From: Trichodesmium sp. MAG_R03 | Lineage (GTDB): Bacteria > Cyanobacteriota > Cyanobacteriia > Cyanobacteriales > Microcoleaceae | Direction of reading: 5' to 3' | Length of the DNA stretch: 53,942 nt | Assembly (NCBI GenBank): GCA_023356535.1 | Contig: JAKQYF010000005.1 | Location: 1-53,942, forward strand | Shown: piece after piece, positions 1 to 9,371 of the stretch | How the letters are laid out: each line of letters begins with the position of its first letter | Numbering within the stretch: the stretch's first letter is position 1 | Program-made: the position numbers and the translations under genes | The notes under the pieces: model-generated | The model's database searches: none | What the model saw: the letters and a program-made list of their open reading frames with translations, nothing else | Told to the model about the DNA's origin: nothing

Positions 1-964
1 ATTCAAATAAATTTGCAACTGTCTTACTGTTATATTCATTAATTTTGATGTTATGTCTAGGAACCATGTAATCAATATCAGCCTCATTTAGTATCCAATA
101 GTTTCCTCTGCGAACTTTCTCAAGAATTACTTCTTGAACACTACTTCTATCTGCTGCCGAAACCTCCATAGCATTTTCTAACAAAGAATGGGGATTTTTA
201 TTATATTCTGATATCAACTGAAGAGTGAGCGAATCTGTAAGCTCTTGATTATCAATTGGAATCTTTACTTCCTGATTTTCTTGAGTATGGTTTGTTTTAT
301 TTTGTAGGTTCCTCCATTCAGTATTCCAGTTTTTAGACATTTTTTGTAATTTCTCATAAATATCCTCTACTTTATCGTCTAATTCAAAAATAAGTTCTTG
401 AGTGTCGAAATTACCAGTGGAGCTAACAGTCTCGTTTCCTTGCTGAGTTAACTTCTCCCTCCTTCGAGATTTCCATTCCTCAGCCGATAACCTTAATATT
501 ATTATTGCTAGTACCAAAAGTATTATCGTTAATATTAGTAGTGAATTTTTCAACTGATTTAATTCATTAGAACTATTTGTAAATTTATCATTTGTTGCCT
601 TAAAATAACTTTTTAACTGATTTAATTCATTAGAAATATTCTTTAATTCATCTTTTAATTTATTTATTTCTATTTTATTATTATTAGCTATAGATGCTTT
701 ATTATTTGTAACTCTCAAAGAACCTTTCAACTTATCTAATTCATTAGAAATGTTTTTTAATTCATCTTGTAATTTATCTATTTCTATCTCATTATTATGT
801 GTTTTTTGAGTATCATTCAAGCTTTTTTCTAAATTTTGACTATAAAAACTTTCTTTTTGTTCTTTGCTTGGTGAAGCATTTGCTGTTTCGAGGCCACAAC
901 TAACTAACAAACCAGGAATTAAAAACAAAGATAGCAATAACTTTATGTCACTATTTTTCCACAT
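1..964 (-). CDS. Coiled-coil lipoprotein, 3' end beyond window
   Basis: The reading frame opens at an ATG at 964 and runs to the left edge of the window without a stop, so the C-terminus is missing. The first residues form a lipoprotein signal (hydrophobic stretch, then lipobox LVSC with Cys23). Next come two or three imperfect repeats of a segment like NELNQLKN, a predicted coiled coil, then one transmembrane helix (LLILTIILLVLAIIIL), a second coiled coil, and the start of a C-terminal domain with the motif RRGNYWIL. It is a shorter paralogue of the gene at 1144-2886, sharing the MWKN start, the lipobox, the helix and the C-terminal domain. It is the last visible member of the minus-strand cluster that includes tubulin-like and actin-like proteins. 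Function unknown; by inference it is an envelope anchor or tether. Confidence 0.8.
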   Translation of the reverse strand, partial: MWKNSDIKLLLSLFLIPGLLVSCGLETANASPSKEQKESFYSQNLEKSLNDTQKTHNNEIEIDKLQDELKNISNELDKLKGSLRVTNNKASIANNNKIEINKLKDELKNISNELNQLKSYFKATNDKFTNSSNELNQLKNSLLILTIILLVLAIIILRLSAEEWKSRRREKLTQQGNETVSSTGNFDTQELIFELDDKVEDIYEKLQKMSKNWNTEWRNLQNKTNHTQENQEVKIPIDNQELTDSLTLQLISEYNKNPHSLLENAMEVSAADRSSVQEVILEKVRRGNYWILNEADIDYMVPRHNIKINEYNSKTVANLFE

Positions 965-1143
965 AAAAACTCATTTTTTTATTTAATAGAAATTCCCCAA
1001 AAAAGTTCTGATACCCTGATAGCACTCTTCCAAAATTCGTATTTTTGGAGAGGTATAATAAATAAACTGATAAACTTTCATATCCTTTTCACTGCACAAT
1101 TATCTAATTTAGAATTGAATTCCCCAAGAGATTCCAATACCCA

Positions 1144-2886
1144 TTAATAAAATTGCAGTACACCAAGTTCTACAAGCTGCCAAACTTCACCTCTAGATAC
1201 ATAAGAGACTATCGCTGGCTTTATTAGTTTAAACCCGGAATACTCAGACCGATATCCCTGACACTCAAATAAATTTCTAACTGTCTCCAAGTTATATTCA
1301 TTAATTTTGATGTTATCTTTAGGAACCACATAATCAGTCCCGCCCTCATTTAATATCCAATAGTTTCCCCTGCGAACTTTCTGAAGAATTACCCCTTGAG
1401 CGCCACCCAGACGACGTTGGTCAATACTTTGGTCTGCTTCCGAGACCTCTATAGCATTTTTTAATAACAAACGGGGGTTTTGCTCATAAGTTGATATGAA
1501 ATCAAGACCTGACGAACCAGAATATTGATTGGTAGATGTTTGTCGATTCATTTGAGTCTCTGCTATTACTTGTCTTGCTGGATAATTGGTTGTTCTTGGA
1601 GCTTCGTAACTTCGAGCTACATTGCTCGAAGTCATTACTTGCCGATTTTGTTGGGGCTGGTTTATTTGATTTTCTAGGTTTCTCCATTGAGTCTTCCACC
1701 AATTAGAAATTTCTTGTAATTGCCTAGAAATTTCCTTTACCTCATCTTCTAATTGAGAAATAAGCTTTCTATTATTGGCATTATTATTGTATTGAGTCTT
1801 TACTTGCTGATTTTGTTGGAGCTTGATTATTTGATCTTGTTGCTTCTTCGACAAATTCGATATTTGGTCTAATTCCTTAGAAATATTCCCTACTTTATCA
1901 CTTACTGCAACAATAAATTCTTGAGTATCATAATTACCAGTTAAGCTAGCAGTATTATTTATTTCCTGAGTGGGTTTCTTCCTTTTTAGAGATTTCAATT
2001 CCTCAATCAATAATTTGAATATTATTGTTGCTACTACAAATATTATAAAAACGAACATCACTAATATTAGTAGAAAAATTTTCAACTGATGTAAGTCCTG
2101 ATAAATGTTTGGTAATTTATTATTTAAGTTCCTTAAGTTCTTGATTTCTTCCTCATGCTTATCAACTCTAGCTACTAATTCCTGATAGCTTTTTTCCAAA
2201 TCATCCCTTTTTTTAGTTAATTCATCTGCGTCAGGGGTGACAGATGAAGGTTGACCAGTAGCTTGACCAAGATCAGTAATTTTCCTTTTTATCTCCTCGC
2301 TGTTTTTTTTCAATGAATCATTTATTTTATTTGCAGTAGTTTCACCTAATCTTCCAAAATTATCTGATTTTTGATTTTGAACAATACCCAAATCTATTTG
2401 GATTTCACCAATTGCCTCTGTACCTCCATTCTCTAAAATTTTGCCTAATCCATCTTTTAGTATGTCAGTTATTTTTCTAATGTCTTGGATCTTGGTATTT
2501 ATCTCATTAACAATTGTATCTAAATTTTGTTGATTCCCAGTTTTAACAATTTTCTTTCTATACTCTGTAACTTTTATTTCTAGTTCCATTAGTTTTTCAT
2601 GCACTTCAACACTGTTTAATGATTCCCTTATACTGGCATCATTTTTTGTCGCAGCAACTGTCTGCATAAAATTGTCTAATGACGTTTGAAATTGCGTGTG
2701 AGTTTTTTTAACATCATTAAAGCTTTGCTCTAAATCTTCTGTTTCGTTTGAAATATTTGATGTGTTACCGTTATTAATATCATTTTCTGAGTTTGTTGGC
2801 GCACAAGCCACCAAAGAACCAGACATTAACACCAAAGCCAGCAATAAACTGTATATTCTTTTCCAATTGTGTATGTTTTTCCACAT
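1144..2886 (-). CDS. Coiled-coil lipoprotein with transmembrane helix and RRGNYWIL domain
   Basis: 580 residues. An N-terminal signal ends in the lipobox LVAC (Cys28), predicting a lipidated exported N-terminus. Residues about 50-265 are Lys/Glu/Asn-rich and predicted coiled coil. A strong transmembrane helix lies at about 269-294, followed by a Gln/Asn-rich coiled coil at about 330-410 and a disordered Ser/Thr/Gln stretch. The last 105 residues form a compact domain (NAIEVSEAD, RRGNYWILNEGG, VVPKDNIKINEYN, LFECQGY, WQLVELGVLQF) that also ends the two flanking proteins. The gene lies 26 bases after the zinc-ribbon gene, suggesting co-transcription. A lipid anchor plus a second membrane span could bridge two membranes or hold a loop in the periplasm; this is inference. 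No enzyme motif is seen. Confidence 0.85.
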   Translation of the reverse strand: MWKNIHNWKRIYSLLLALVLMSGSLVACAPTNSENDINNGNTSNISNETEDLEQSFNDVKKTHTQFQTSLDNFMQTVAATKNDASIRESLNSVEVHEKLMELEIKVTEYRKKIVKTGNQQNLDTIVNEINTKIQDIRKITDILKDGLGKILENGGTEAIGEIQIDLGIVQNQKSDNFGRLGETTANKINDSLKKNSEEIKRKITDLGQATGQPSSVTPDADELTKKRDDLEKSYQELVARVDKHEEEIKNLRNLNNKLPNIYQDLHQLKIFLLILVMFVFIIFVVATIIFKLLIEELKSLKRKKPTQEINNTASLTGNYDTQEFIVAVSDKVGNISKELDQISNLSKKQQDQIIKLQQNQQVKTQYNNNANNRKLISQLEDEVKEISRQLQEISNWWKTQWRNLENQINQPQQNRQVMTSSNVARSYEAPRTTNYPARQVIAETQMNRQTSTNQYSGSSGLDFISTYEQNPRLLLKNAIEVSEADQSIDQRRLGGAQGVILQKVRRGNYWILNEGGTDYVVPKDNIKINEYNLETVRNLFECQGYRSEYSGFKLIKPAIVSYVSRGEVWQLVELGVLQFY

Positions 2887-2912
2887 AATAACTAACCTCT
2901 TAATTCGATAAA

Positions 2913-4010
2913 TTAATCAATAAATTCAAGTTTTCCTAGCTCGGACAGTTGCCATTTTTCTTCTCCAATAGAAGAAACTTTAGCAGGTTTTAATAGTTCA
3001 AATTTACCCTTTTCAAATTTATCCTTATATTCTTCGCTATTAGCACCTTCACACTCAAACAATTTTTCCACGATATTGCTGTTATATGGATTAATTTTTA
3101 TCGTATCGCTAGGAACTAAATACTGTGCAGTACCTCGTTTTAATATCCAATAGTTACCCCTACGCTCTTGTCCCAAGACCAGTTGGCCAACACCTAAACG
3201 ACTATTATCAACACCCTCTTCTGTGGCTGAAACTATTATTGCATTTTTTGATAAAAAAGCACGTTTTTCTGGGTCGTTATAGTCTTTCAACAACTGTTCT
3301 TCCTCACTCAGAGGTGATTTGTCTTCCTCCTCTGCTTCTACGATGGTAGCTAATTTTGTAGTTGTTTGTTGTTTTCCTGGCTGAATTACTGTTATTGTTG
3401 ATGGGAGATATTCTGGATAATTTTGTATCCATCCTCCCAACAGACTAAAGATCTCTTTGATTGGCTTCAACTCCTTTTCCAACTGTCGTTGCAACTCCTC
3501 TTTTAGTTCTGATATCTGGTTATTAATTTGGTCAATTTCTTCTCTTTCTGCTTGTAAAGAAGTAGTATTGTCTTTCTGGTTCTGAGCTAGTTTTTGCAAC
3601 TGAGATTGCAATGGTGCTAACATTTTATTCAATTGCTCTTTCATGTTATACTCTAGGTGAGTATATTTCTGCTGTACTTGCTCTAATTTCTCCAATCGTC
3701 CAGCATAAGCGTTAAACGATTCATACAATTCTTTTATAGAAGATAACATTTGCTGCTGCAAATTCTCCTCATCTACTTCTGGCGTCTCATTCTGAATTTG
3801 ATTACCCTTTTTTTCTTCCTGTAAGTTTACCCCCGGTTGCCGAGAATCATAATTGTTTTGCAATTGGGAAGCATTTGCTGATGTTTCTATGATATTTTCA
3901 AATCCTTGAGGCTTCTCCCCAGTCAAACTATCTAAGAGAGAACTACCACAATTCCAACAAAATTTATCGCCCTTTTTTACTTCAACATCGCAATGTGGAC
4001 AGTTACTCAT
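2913..4010 (-). CDS. Zinc-ribbon coiled-coil protein with RRGNYWIL C-terminal domain
   Basis: I place the start at the ATG at 4010 (365 residues): the longer frame would begin with TTG at 4058, and the ATG is preceded by AGGA-type ribosome-binding sequence. The protein opens with a treble-clef zinc ribbon, CPHC then CWNC, at residues 4-21. A polar linker follows, then a long Gln/Glu-rich coiled coil (about residues 75-195) and a C-terminal domain matching those of the two lipoproteins next to it (RRGNYWILKRGT, LVPSDTIKINPYN, LFECEG, WQLSELGKLEF). There is no signal peptide or membrane helix, so it is likely the cytoplasmic partner of the same module. Its role is unknown; by inference it is an adaptor between the NTPases and the envelope lipoproteins. 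Confidence 0.85.
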   Translation of the reverse strand: MSNCPHCDVEVKKGDKFCWNCGSSLLDSLTGEKPQGFENIIETSANASQLQNNYDSRQPGVNLQEEKKGNQIQNETPEVDEENLQQQMLSSIKELYESFNAYAGRLEKLEQVQQKYTHLEYNMKEQLNKMLAPLQSQLQKLAQNQKDNTTSLQAEREEIDQINNQISELKEELQRQLEKELKPIKEIFSLLGGWIQNYPEYLPSTITVIQPGKQQTTTKLATIVEAEEEDKSPLSEEEQLLKDYNDPEKRAFLSKNAIIVSATEEGVDNSRLGVGQLVLGQERRGNYWILKRGTAQYLVPSDTIKINPYNSNIVEKLFECEGANSEEYKDKFEKGKFELLKPAKVSSIGEEKWQLSELGKLEFID

Positions 4011-4220
4011 ATTTCCTACTAAGCTCCTTAACTTTTCTAAAATAGTATGTTGCGACAAATTGTTAAATCATTTTTACAGCCACAGATTAAAGCTATCTAA
4101 CGCATCCTAACAATAACGCAAATTATACGATCGCGGATTCAGACATATCTAGTTATTAGTATCCCTAGAACTCAAAGATCTAACTGCAAGTCTCCAGACT
4201 TGCAGCCAGAATTAGACTAC

Positions 4221-7200
4221 CTATTTACCTGCCCACTCCTTAGCTAAAACCTTCAACAGAGCCTTCAACCCCATAATAAACGGGGGTTCCACACGAATAT
4301 CATCAGTTTCCCCCTTCATATTCAACAAAACGTTCGTCAACTCCCTCTCCGTATCCCGCCAGAGACTCTGGTTATAAGTCGATTCTGGTTCTGCACCTGG
4401 TTCATCTCCCAATTCATAATCCTGTAGAGGGAGAATTTCCTCAATCTTCAACTCCTTCAAAGACCCATGAAAATCGTCTAGAAACGTTCTTAACTGTATT
4501 AACTTGGGAATCTCTAACTGCTGAATATTCCCCTTAAACTCCAAGCGGTCTCTCCATTCAATTGACTCTCCATTAATTTCACAATTTTCTCCCGCAATCA
4601 ACAGATCTTCAGTTTTCGTATCCAATCCTGTCAACCGAGTACGACCCAAGACTAAACCGCAAGCCACCTCATCTTTTGGTCTCTGAGTCAATCGCGTTCT
4701 TTCCAAGATGCGATCATTAAACCCAGAGCCTTTAGTCAACATCTGACTCAACAGATCGTTAACTTCCGAAGAAGGAAGAAACTTACCTCTTTCAGCCAAC
4801 CAATTTAACAGTCGAGAACCATTTCCCCCGATATAAACCGGAGTAATTTCGCGAGTTTGGTATTTTCCTTCGTCTTGCAGAACTCCCAAGATTATCCCCA
4901 CATAGTAGTACAATCCGCCCATACCAATTGCCATCAATTGGAGCAAACCTTGGAATTTCGGATCGTCTTCTGCAAAATCTCTTTTATTTTTCAGCCAATT
5001 TTCGCTTTCCAGACGCAGAAATACATCCAATTTTGAACTGAACTTATCTTCAGTTAATCGATCCCACTCTTTCAGATTCTGCTCGAATAGCTGGGCGAAA
5101 AAATTTGGATTTAATTCCAAGAAATCCGATAACAAATGACGACCAGCTAGTAAAACTGAACATTGATGAATGAGCTTGTTTTTGTACCAAACCGAAATAT
5201 CTGAAGTACCACCTCCCATATCAATACAGGTTGTTCGGATTAAATCATGTTTTTCCTGGTCTGCAAAATATTGAGCGATCGCTAAACTCTCACTTTTGAA
5301 TAACCCTACGTCATTTGGTTCAGGGCAAATATGTCTAATTCCAGTTTGAGCTTGAAGTTCCTCAGTCAAATCTTGCCAGGTCTTAGCATACCGATTTTTG
5401 TCACGACGAGAAAAAGCAGTAGGATAGGAAATACACCACTGAATCTGTTGGACTCCTTCTTTCGCAGCGATCGCGCTAATATGCAAAGCTAAGTGTTTCA
5501 AAAACAGCTTATTGGGGAGGTAATTTTTCCACTTCAGGTCTGTTTCTATCCACCCCCGGAGCGGTTCAAACCTGTTGCGATCGGGAACATAAATCCTGCC
5601 ATCAATAATTGGGAAATCTAAGCTTTGCGTCTTGTCTGGTTTCCCCCTAGTCGTCAGCACGCTAGACAAGGGTAACGGTTTGTCAGCAGGAATAAAACTT
5701 TCCGGGACAAAGTATTCAAACAATACAGGCCTCCGCGTTTCTGTCAAAACCTCTGTCACCTTCAAATGCAAGTTCTCCAAATTCAATTGCTCCGATAAAT
5801 CGTTGCTATTAACATAAATATTGGTGAAAGAAGTCCCGAAATCTACCCCCACTTTCCATCGATCTCCTAACCTAATTTTCTCTGGGCTTTTCAGTAGAAT
5901 CAAACCGATAGAATTTCTCGAACTATCCTGACATTCAATAAAACTAGGAAATTCTTCTAGGTGAGTTATTTGATAAGCACCCCTGCCATCTACAAAAGGA
6001 TGATGTTCTTTCGCTTCCGGTAGATAAACCTGGAAAGTACCCTCTCCATGTTCAGCATCGTAATAAAAAGCATAATAAGAGCGCCATCCCTCCGCTTGGA
6101 AATTAGGCCACACTTCCAATACCGGCACTTCCGGCAAAGCATTTTCCTCTTTGATCGGATAATCTTTGGAAACCCGATAATTTTTAGGCTGCCGAGGGTC
6201 ATCTTTCATCCCCGACAGAGGCAAATCTAGGCTTACTCGCACTTGAGGCCCATCGTTGCTATTTATTTGAGCAAGCTCAACCTTCGCAATTAAATCTTCC
6301 GGAGTGAAATAGTCTAGGAGTATGGGATTAAGGGGTATCAGGGGCGTGATGGTTTGACCCTGAAAAGTTAACTTCGTCCCTGACGGTAGGAAAGCTCCCG
6401 GCAAAGCATAATCTTGGTCTATAAACTGGAATTCTTCCAGAAATAACTCCTTAGATTCCTTCCACTCAACATCTTGCCAAGTAATTCTACCGTTACGCAA
6501 GTCTTGTATTTGTAGCGAAGCCAGAGTTTGCTCTTCGTGTATCCAAATATCTTGAGGTGGCTTTCCCCAAGCTGGAGAAATTTCCTGGTCAATTATCAAT
6601 AGAGGTTTTGCTTGTCCTTTACCTTTACTGGGAACTACGCGAACCCAAGAAGACTGAGACTCAGATTTCACTGGAAGATTAATACCTTCCAACACCCCTC
6701 GGTTAATGGCCACACCAAAAAACTGAGGATTATTGCTCAAGTTGAGGCGCTGATCCGGGCGAGACCCCAAACTATTTCGGAACTCTTCTAGCAACCCGCT
6801 AATAGAATCAATTGCTTCTGCTTCACCCCTGTAATTGCCTAAAATTCCCTGCAGATTTTCTAGCCAGCGCCAAAGGAGTGCCTTCTCGCTGACATTGAGA
6901 TGTGGTTGAGGAGACTCCAACTGACCCGTCAGTTTGTTCCACCAAGGCAGGCCATCCCATTTTCCTTCTTCAGAGGGGGCGACAATGGTACTCGGCGTAC
7001 TAAGACCCACAGGTTTTTCGTTCCACAAAAATATATAAACGTCTTGCCAGGGGTTTTTGGCATCTAGGGCATACAGGGCATTAACTGGATCGGGGAGGAG
7101 TTCATATAGAGAACGGGCAAAAGGGTTTTTGTCTCTCTCTACCCCCAAGTCCAAAAATTGAGCAGTTATGGGAAACCGTCGTACTTCCGCCAGAGCAAGC

Positions 7201-7487
7201 GCCGCCAACATTCCCTGCCACTGTTGGACCATTTCGGTCCGGATGGGATAATAGGGATTATGTAAAGCCATCTCCATAGATAGGGGACGAGCCCACATAG
7301 TCGGTACGGAACTAACGCTTTTCACCGCTCCTGGAGCTTTATAATCCAGACTAGAAGCCACATCTTGAAAAGCTTTTTTTTGTTGAGCGTCCCATTTACC
7401 AGGAGTATCGCTAGCTCTAACATCGCTATCCCGCTTTAACTTGGGCAGGACTAAAACGTAACCCTTGTTAACTTGTGTTCCTGTCAT
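4221..7487 (-). CDS. SrfB-like actin/Hsp70-fold ATPase
   Basis: 1088 residues. The C-terminal half shows the actin/Hsp70 superfamily nucleotide-binding signature: phosphate-1 loop VGVDFGTSFTN (about 547-556), phosphate-2 loop CIDMGGGTSDIS (about 754-765), and an adenosine-type motif YIGGNGSRLL near 890. The N-terminal 500 residues have no recognised domain. Length and layout resemble the SrfB 'virulence factor' family, which is known mainly by name; the biochemical role of that family is unsettled. The gene lies between the zinc-ribbon gene and the tubulin-like gene, all on one strand. There is no signal or membrane helix, so it is cytoplasmic. The start codon is abutted by a heptamer tandem repeat, leaving no normal ribosome-binding site. 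Whether it forms filaments cannot be told from sequence. Assignment to the actin-like ATPase fold is firm; the SrfB label is less so. Confidence 0.85.
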   Translation of the reverse strand: MTGTQVNKGYVLVLPKLKRDSDVRASDTPGKWDAQQKKAFQDVASSLDYKAPGAVKSVSSVPTMWARPLSMEMALHNPYYPIRTEMVQQWQGMLAALALAEVRRFPITAQFLDLGVERDKNPFARSLYELLPDPVNALYALDAKNPWQDVYIFLWNEKPVGLSTPSTIVAPSEEGKWDGLPWWNKLTGQLESPQPHLNVSEKALLWRWLENLQGILGNYRGEAEAIDSISGLLEEFRNSLGSRPDQRLNLSNNPQFFGVAINRGVLEGINLPVKSESQSSWVRVVPSKGKGQAKPLLIIDQEISPAWGKPPQDIWIHEEQTLASLQIQDLRNGRITWQDVEWKESKELFLEEFQFIDQDYALPGAFLPSGTKLTFQGQTITPLIPLNPILLDYFTPEDLIAKVELAQINSNDGPQVRVSLDLPLSGMKDDPRQPKNYRVSKDYPIKEENALPEVPVLEVWPNFQAEGWRSYYAFYYDAEHGEGTFQVYLPEAKEHHPFVDGRGAYQITHLEEFPSFIECQDSSRNSIGLILLKSPEKIRLGDRWKVGVDFGTSFTNIYVNSNDLSEQLNLENLHLKVTEVLTETRRPVLFEYFVPESFIPADKPLPLSSVLTTRGKPDKTQSLDFPIIDGRIYVPDRNRFEPLRGWIETDLKWKNYLPNKLFLKHLALHISAIAAKEGVQQIQWCISYPTAFSRRDKNRYAKTWQDLTEELQAQTGIRHICPEPNDVGLFKSESLAIAQYFADQEKHDLIRTTCIDMGGGTSDISVWYKNKLIHQCSVLLAGRHLLSDFLELNPNFFAQLFEQNLKEWDRLTEDKFSSKLDVFLRLESENWLKNKRDFAEDDPKFQGLLQLMAIGMGGLYYYVGIILGVLQDEGKYQTREITPVYIGGNGSRLLNWLAERGKFLPSSEVNDLLSQMLTKGSGFNDRILERTRLTQRPKDEVACGLVLGRTRLTGLDTKTEDLLIAGENCEINGESIEWRDRLEFKGNIQQLEIPKLIQLRTFLDDFHGSLKELKIEEILPLQDYELGDEPGAEPESTYNQSLWRDTERELTNVLLNMKGETDDIRVEPPFIMGLKALLKVLAKEWAGK

Positions 7488-7489
7488 TT

Positions 7490-7540
7490 CAGTTATCAGT
7501 TATCAGTTATCAGTTATCAGTTATCAGTTATCAGTTATCA
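7490..7540. repeat. Heptamer tandem repeat CAGTTAT, about 7 copies
   Basis: Seven perfect copies of CAGTTAT end two bases upstream of the ATG of the actin-like gene, so they form its whole proximal 5' leader. On the coding strand this reads AACTGAT repeated, which lacks a Shine-Dalgarno sequence. Heptamer repeats of this kind are common in filamentous cyanobacteria and vary in copy number. Confidence 0.95.
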
Positions 7541-7617
7541 ATTCTTCTCTTCTGGCTGAAACCAGAAGCTTGAAATATTAATTGATAATGAATAATGAAT
7601 ACTATCTCTAATTATTA

Positions 7618-7787
7618 CTCTGCTGATTAAATATCAAAGCATTTACAAATAAAAGTTTTAGCCTTTTTAGGTTGAAAAAAGTGCGCCTGTTTCAGCTATT
7701 AGAGCTGCAAAAAGTTAGCATAAAAGGCAGACAAGGGGCAAAAAACTACTCCCACACTCCCGAGAAAAACTTTTTTAGCGAACCCTA
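7618..7787. mobile_element. Degraded family B miniature element
   Basis: The left side (CTGCTGATTAAATATCAAAGC) matches the left end of the family B elements at 39488 and 17487, and the right side (AACTTTTTTAGCGAACCCTA) is a decayed copy of their right end. The interior has no coding content. Between 7548 and 7568 just outside it is a small hairpin (CTTCTGG/CCAGAAG) that could end transcripts of the tubulin-like gene. Confidence 0.6.
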
Positions 7788-7893
7788 ATTATCCATTATC
7801 CATTATCCATTATCCATTATCCATTATCCATTATCCATTATCCATTATCCATTATCCATTATCCATTATCCATTATCCATTATCTATTATCCA
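7788..7893. repeat. Heptamer tandem repeat ATTATCC, about 15 copies
   Basis: About fifteen near-perfect copies of ATTATCC run up to the stop codon of the tubulin-like gene, with one variant copy (ATTATCT). Together with the CAGTTAT array it brackets the space between the two NTPase genes. No function can be assigned; copy-number variation is expected. Confidence 0.95.
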
Positions 7894-9369
7894 TTAAATT
7901 CTAGAGGCCATGTATACGGACTTAGCCAGTCCTACAGTTCCATCGGGTGCGGTTGGCTTAAGTCCTTCCTTGAGTTTTTTCACTGTATCTTGCTTTTTTT
8001 TGCCTTCAGCGCGACTATCGTCAATTATTAGATTTGGCAGATCGTCTCCTACAAATCTTCTTCTCTTGGGTCCGAAAGCATCGACTTTAAATAATGCAAC
8101 ATTATCTCCTTCACACTGATGTAGAGAGTATAACCAACGCAAATAATCTTGACACCATTCATTAATTATTCCAATAGCTTTCTGTTGGTCATCATCTGAA
8201 AATTCTGGTAATGGTCCCCCCGATTTGCCCCCAGCTTGGAAAAAGTCCATCAGCCAAGGTGCTAATCTTCCCCAACGACTATTTTTGGCATTTTTAGCCT
8301 CTTCTAATTCAGGAGCAATTTCGGCTAGCCATGTAAAAGCAAATCTAGTAGCATTCATTAGCTCTTGTTGGACTTTTGCCCTGTCTGGGATATCGTCCCA
8401 GGAAATAGTGCCAGTCTCTTTACGAGTCATCAATACTACAGATCCTTTAGGTGTGGATGAATCTTGCAAAAATTTACGGGCAGCCAATGCAGCGTATAGT
8501 TCTAGGAAGTGGGGGTCGTTACGCTGACTATCTTTACCGATACTAAAGTTGACTCGGGATAAGTTTTGATTGCCCAAGAGATAAACTTGGTCGAAGATTT
8601 CTTGACCTTGAGTGACATAATAACGGAGAGCAGCTTCTGTGTTCAGCAAAAACTGCTCAGAGCGAGCGTATACTCCATCTGGGTTTTCCCCGGGTTGTGG
8701 AGAGAAGCCAAAATAGGGTAGTACGAAGAGGCAAGCGGTTTGGACACGATCGCGCACCCTAATTTTTTTCAACTTATTATCAATCAAACGAGCAATCGTC
8801 GGTAGTCCAGAAGCTCCTGTTCCCCCAAAGATAGAACCACACAGAAAAATTTTCGGCTCTTTGCCGCTACCCGTGTCTCCCTGAATTTCCTCGATCAAGC
8901 TTCCCCAAGGCTTTTCATCCAACTTGTCCAAATCTACCTGACTCATCACCGCTGCACCAATGGCCGGTCTGCCCCGAAATCCTACATCTAAGTTGGCCTC
9001 TCGTTCTTCCCTCGTGTAAAGGACATCGAACAAATTGGCCAAAGTCGGTTGATTTTGCTTGATCGTGTTGTAGTTAAAAAACGTTCTTAGTTCTTTCTCA
9101 TCAGTAAAAGGGGACCAATTATCGAAAGATTCGATTTTGCTTTTCATCCACCCACACTGTGTTTTGTCCCCAGTAGGCATCAAATCATAAGTTCTTTTAT
9201 AGATACTGATGCTAGTCCTAGCACGAGCCAGATTTCCATTAGTTTCATCTGCATCTACAAATAAAACCTTAATGGGCTCTTCAGTAAACAAACCTATAGC
9301 AGCTAATTGAGCTACTGCTTCAACACATTTAGCCCCCGTTCCACCAATTCCAATTAGATAAAGTCCCAT
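7894..9369 (-). CDS. Tubulin/FtsZ-like GTPase family protein
   Basis: 491 residues. The start MGLYLIGIGGTGAK gives the N-terminal glycine loop of the tubulin/FtsZ superfamily (GIGGTG, residues 7-12), FVDADE follows at 37-42, and the tubulin signature appears as FGGTGASG at 181-188, where classic FtsZ has GGGTGTG. RGRPAIGAA at about 132 is also typical of the 'tubulin-like' (Tubulin_2) family. It is not cell-division FtsZ: the sequence diverges beyond the loops and the C-terminal FtsZ tail is absent. The gene follows the small membrane protein gene with a two-base gap, so they are almost certainly translated from one mRNA. Published FtsZ-like families of this sort have been proposed to act in membrane remodelling; here that is inference. 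GTP binding is well supported, polymerisation is not testable here. Confidence 0.88.
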   Translation of the reverse strand: MGLYLIGIGGTGAKCVEAVAQLAAIGLFTEEPIKVLFVDADETNGNLARARTSISIYKRTYDLMPTGDKTQCGWMKSKIESFDNWSPFTDEKELRTFFNYNTIKQNQPTLANLFDVLYTREEREANLDVGFRGRPAIGAAVMSQVDLDKLDEKPWGSLIEEIQGDTGSGKEPKIFLCGSIFGGTGASGLPTIARLIDNKLKKIRVRDRVQTACLFVLPYFGFSPQPGENPDGVYARSEQFLLNTEAALRYYVTQGQEIFDQVYLLGNQNLSRVNFSIGKDSQRNDPHFLELYAALAARKFLQDSSTPKGSVVLMTRKETGTISWDDIPDRAKVQQELMNATRFAFTWLAEIAPELEEAKNAKNSRWGRLAPWLMDFFQAGGKSGGPLPEFSDDDQQKAIGIINEWCQDYLRWLYSLHQCEGDNVALFKVDAFGPKRRRFVGDDLPNLIIDDSRAEGKKKQDTVKKLKEGLKPTAPDGTVGLAKSVYMASRI

Positions 9370-9371
9370 AA

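Noticed and set aside
7490..7893. Possible CRISPR array
   Set aside because: The repeats are 7 bases long and directly joined, without spacers.
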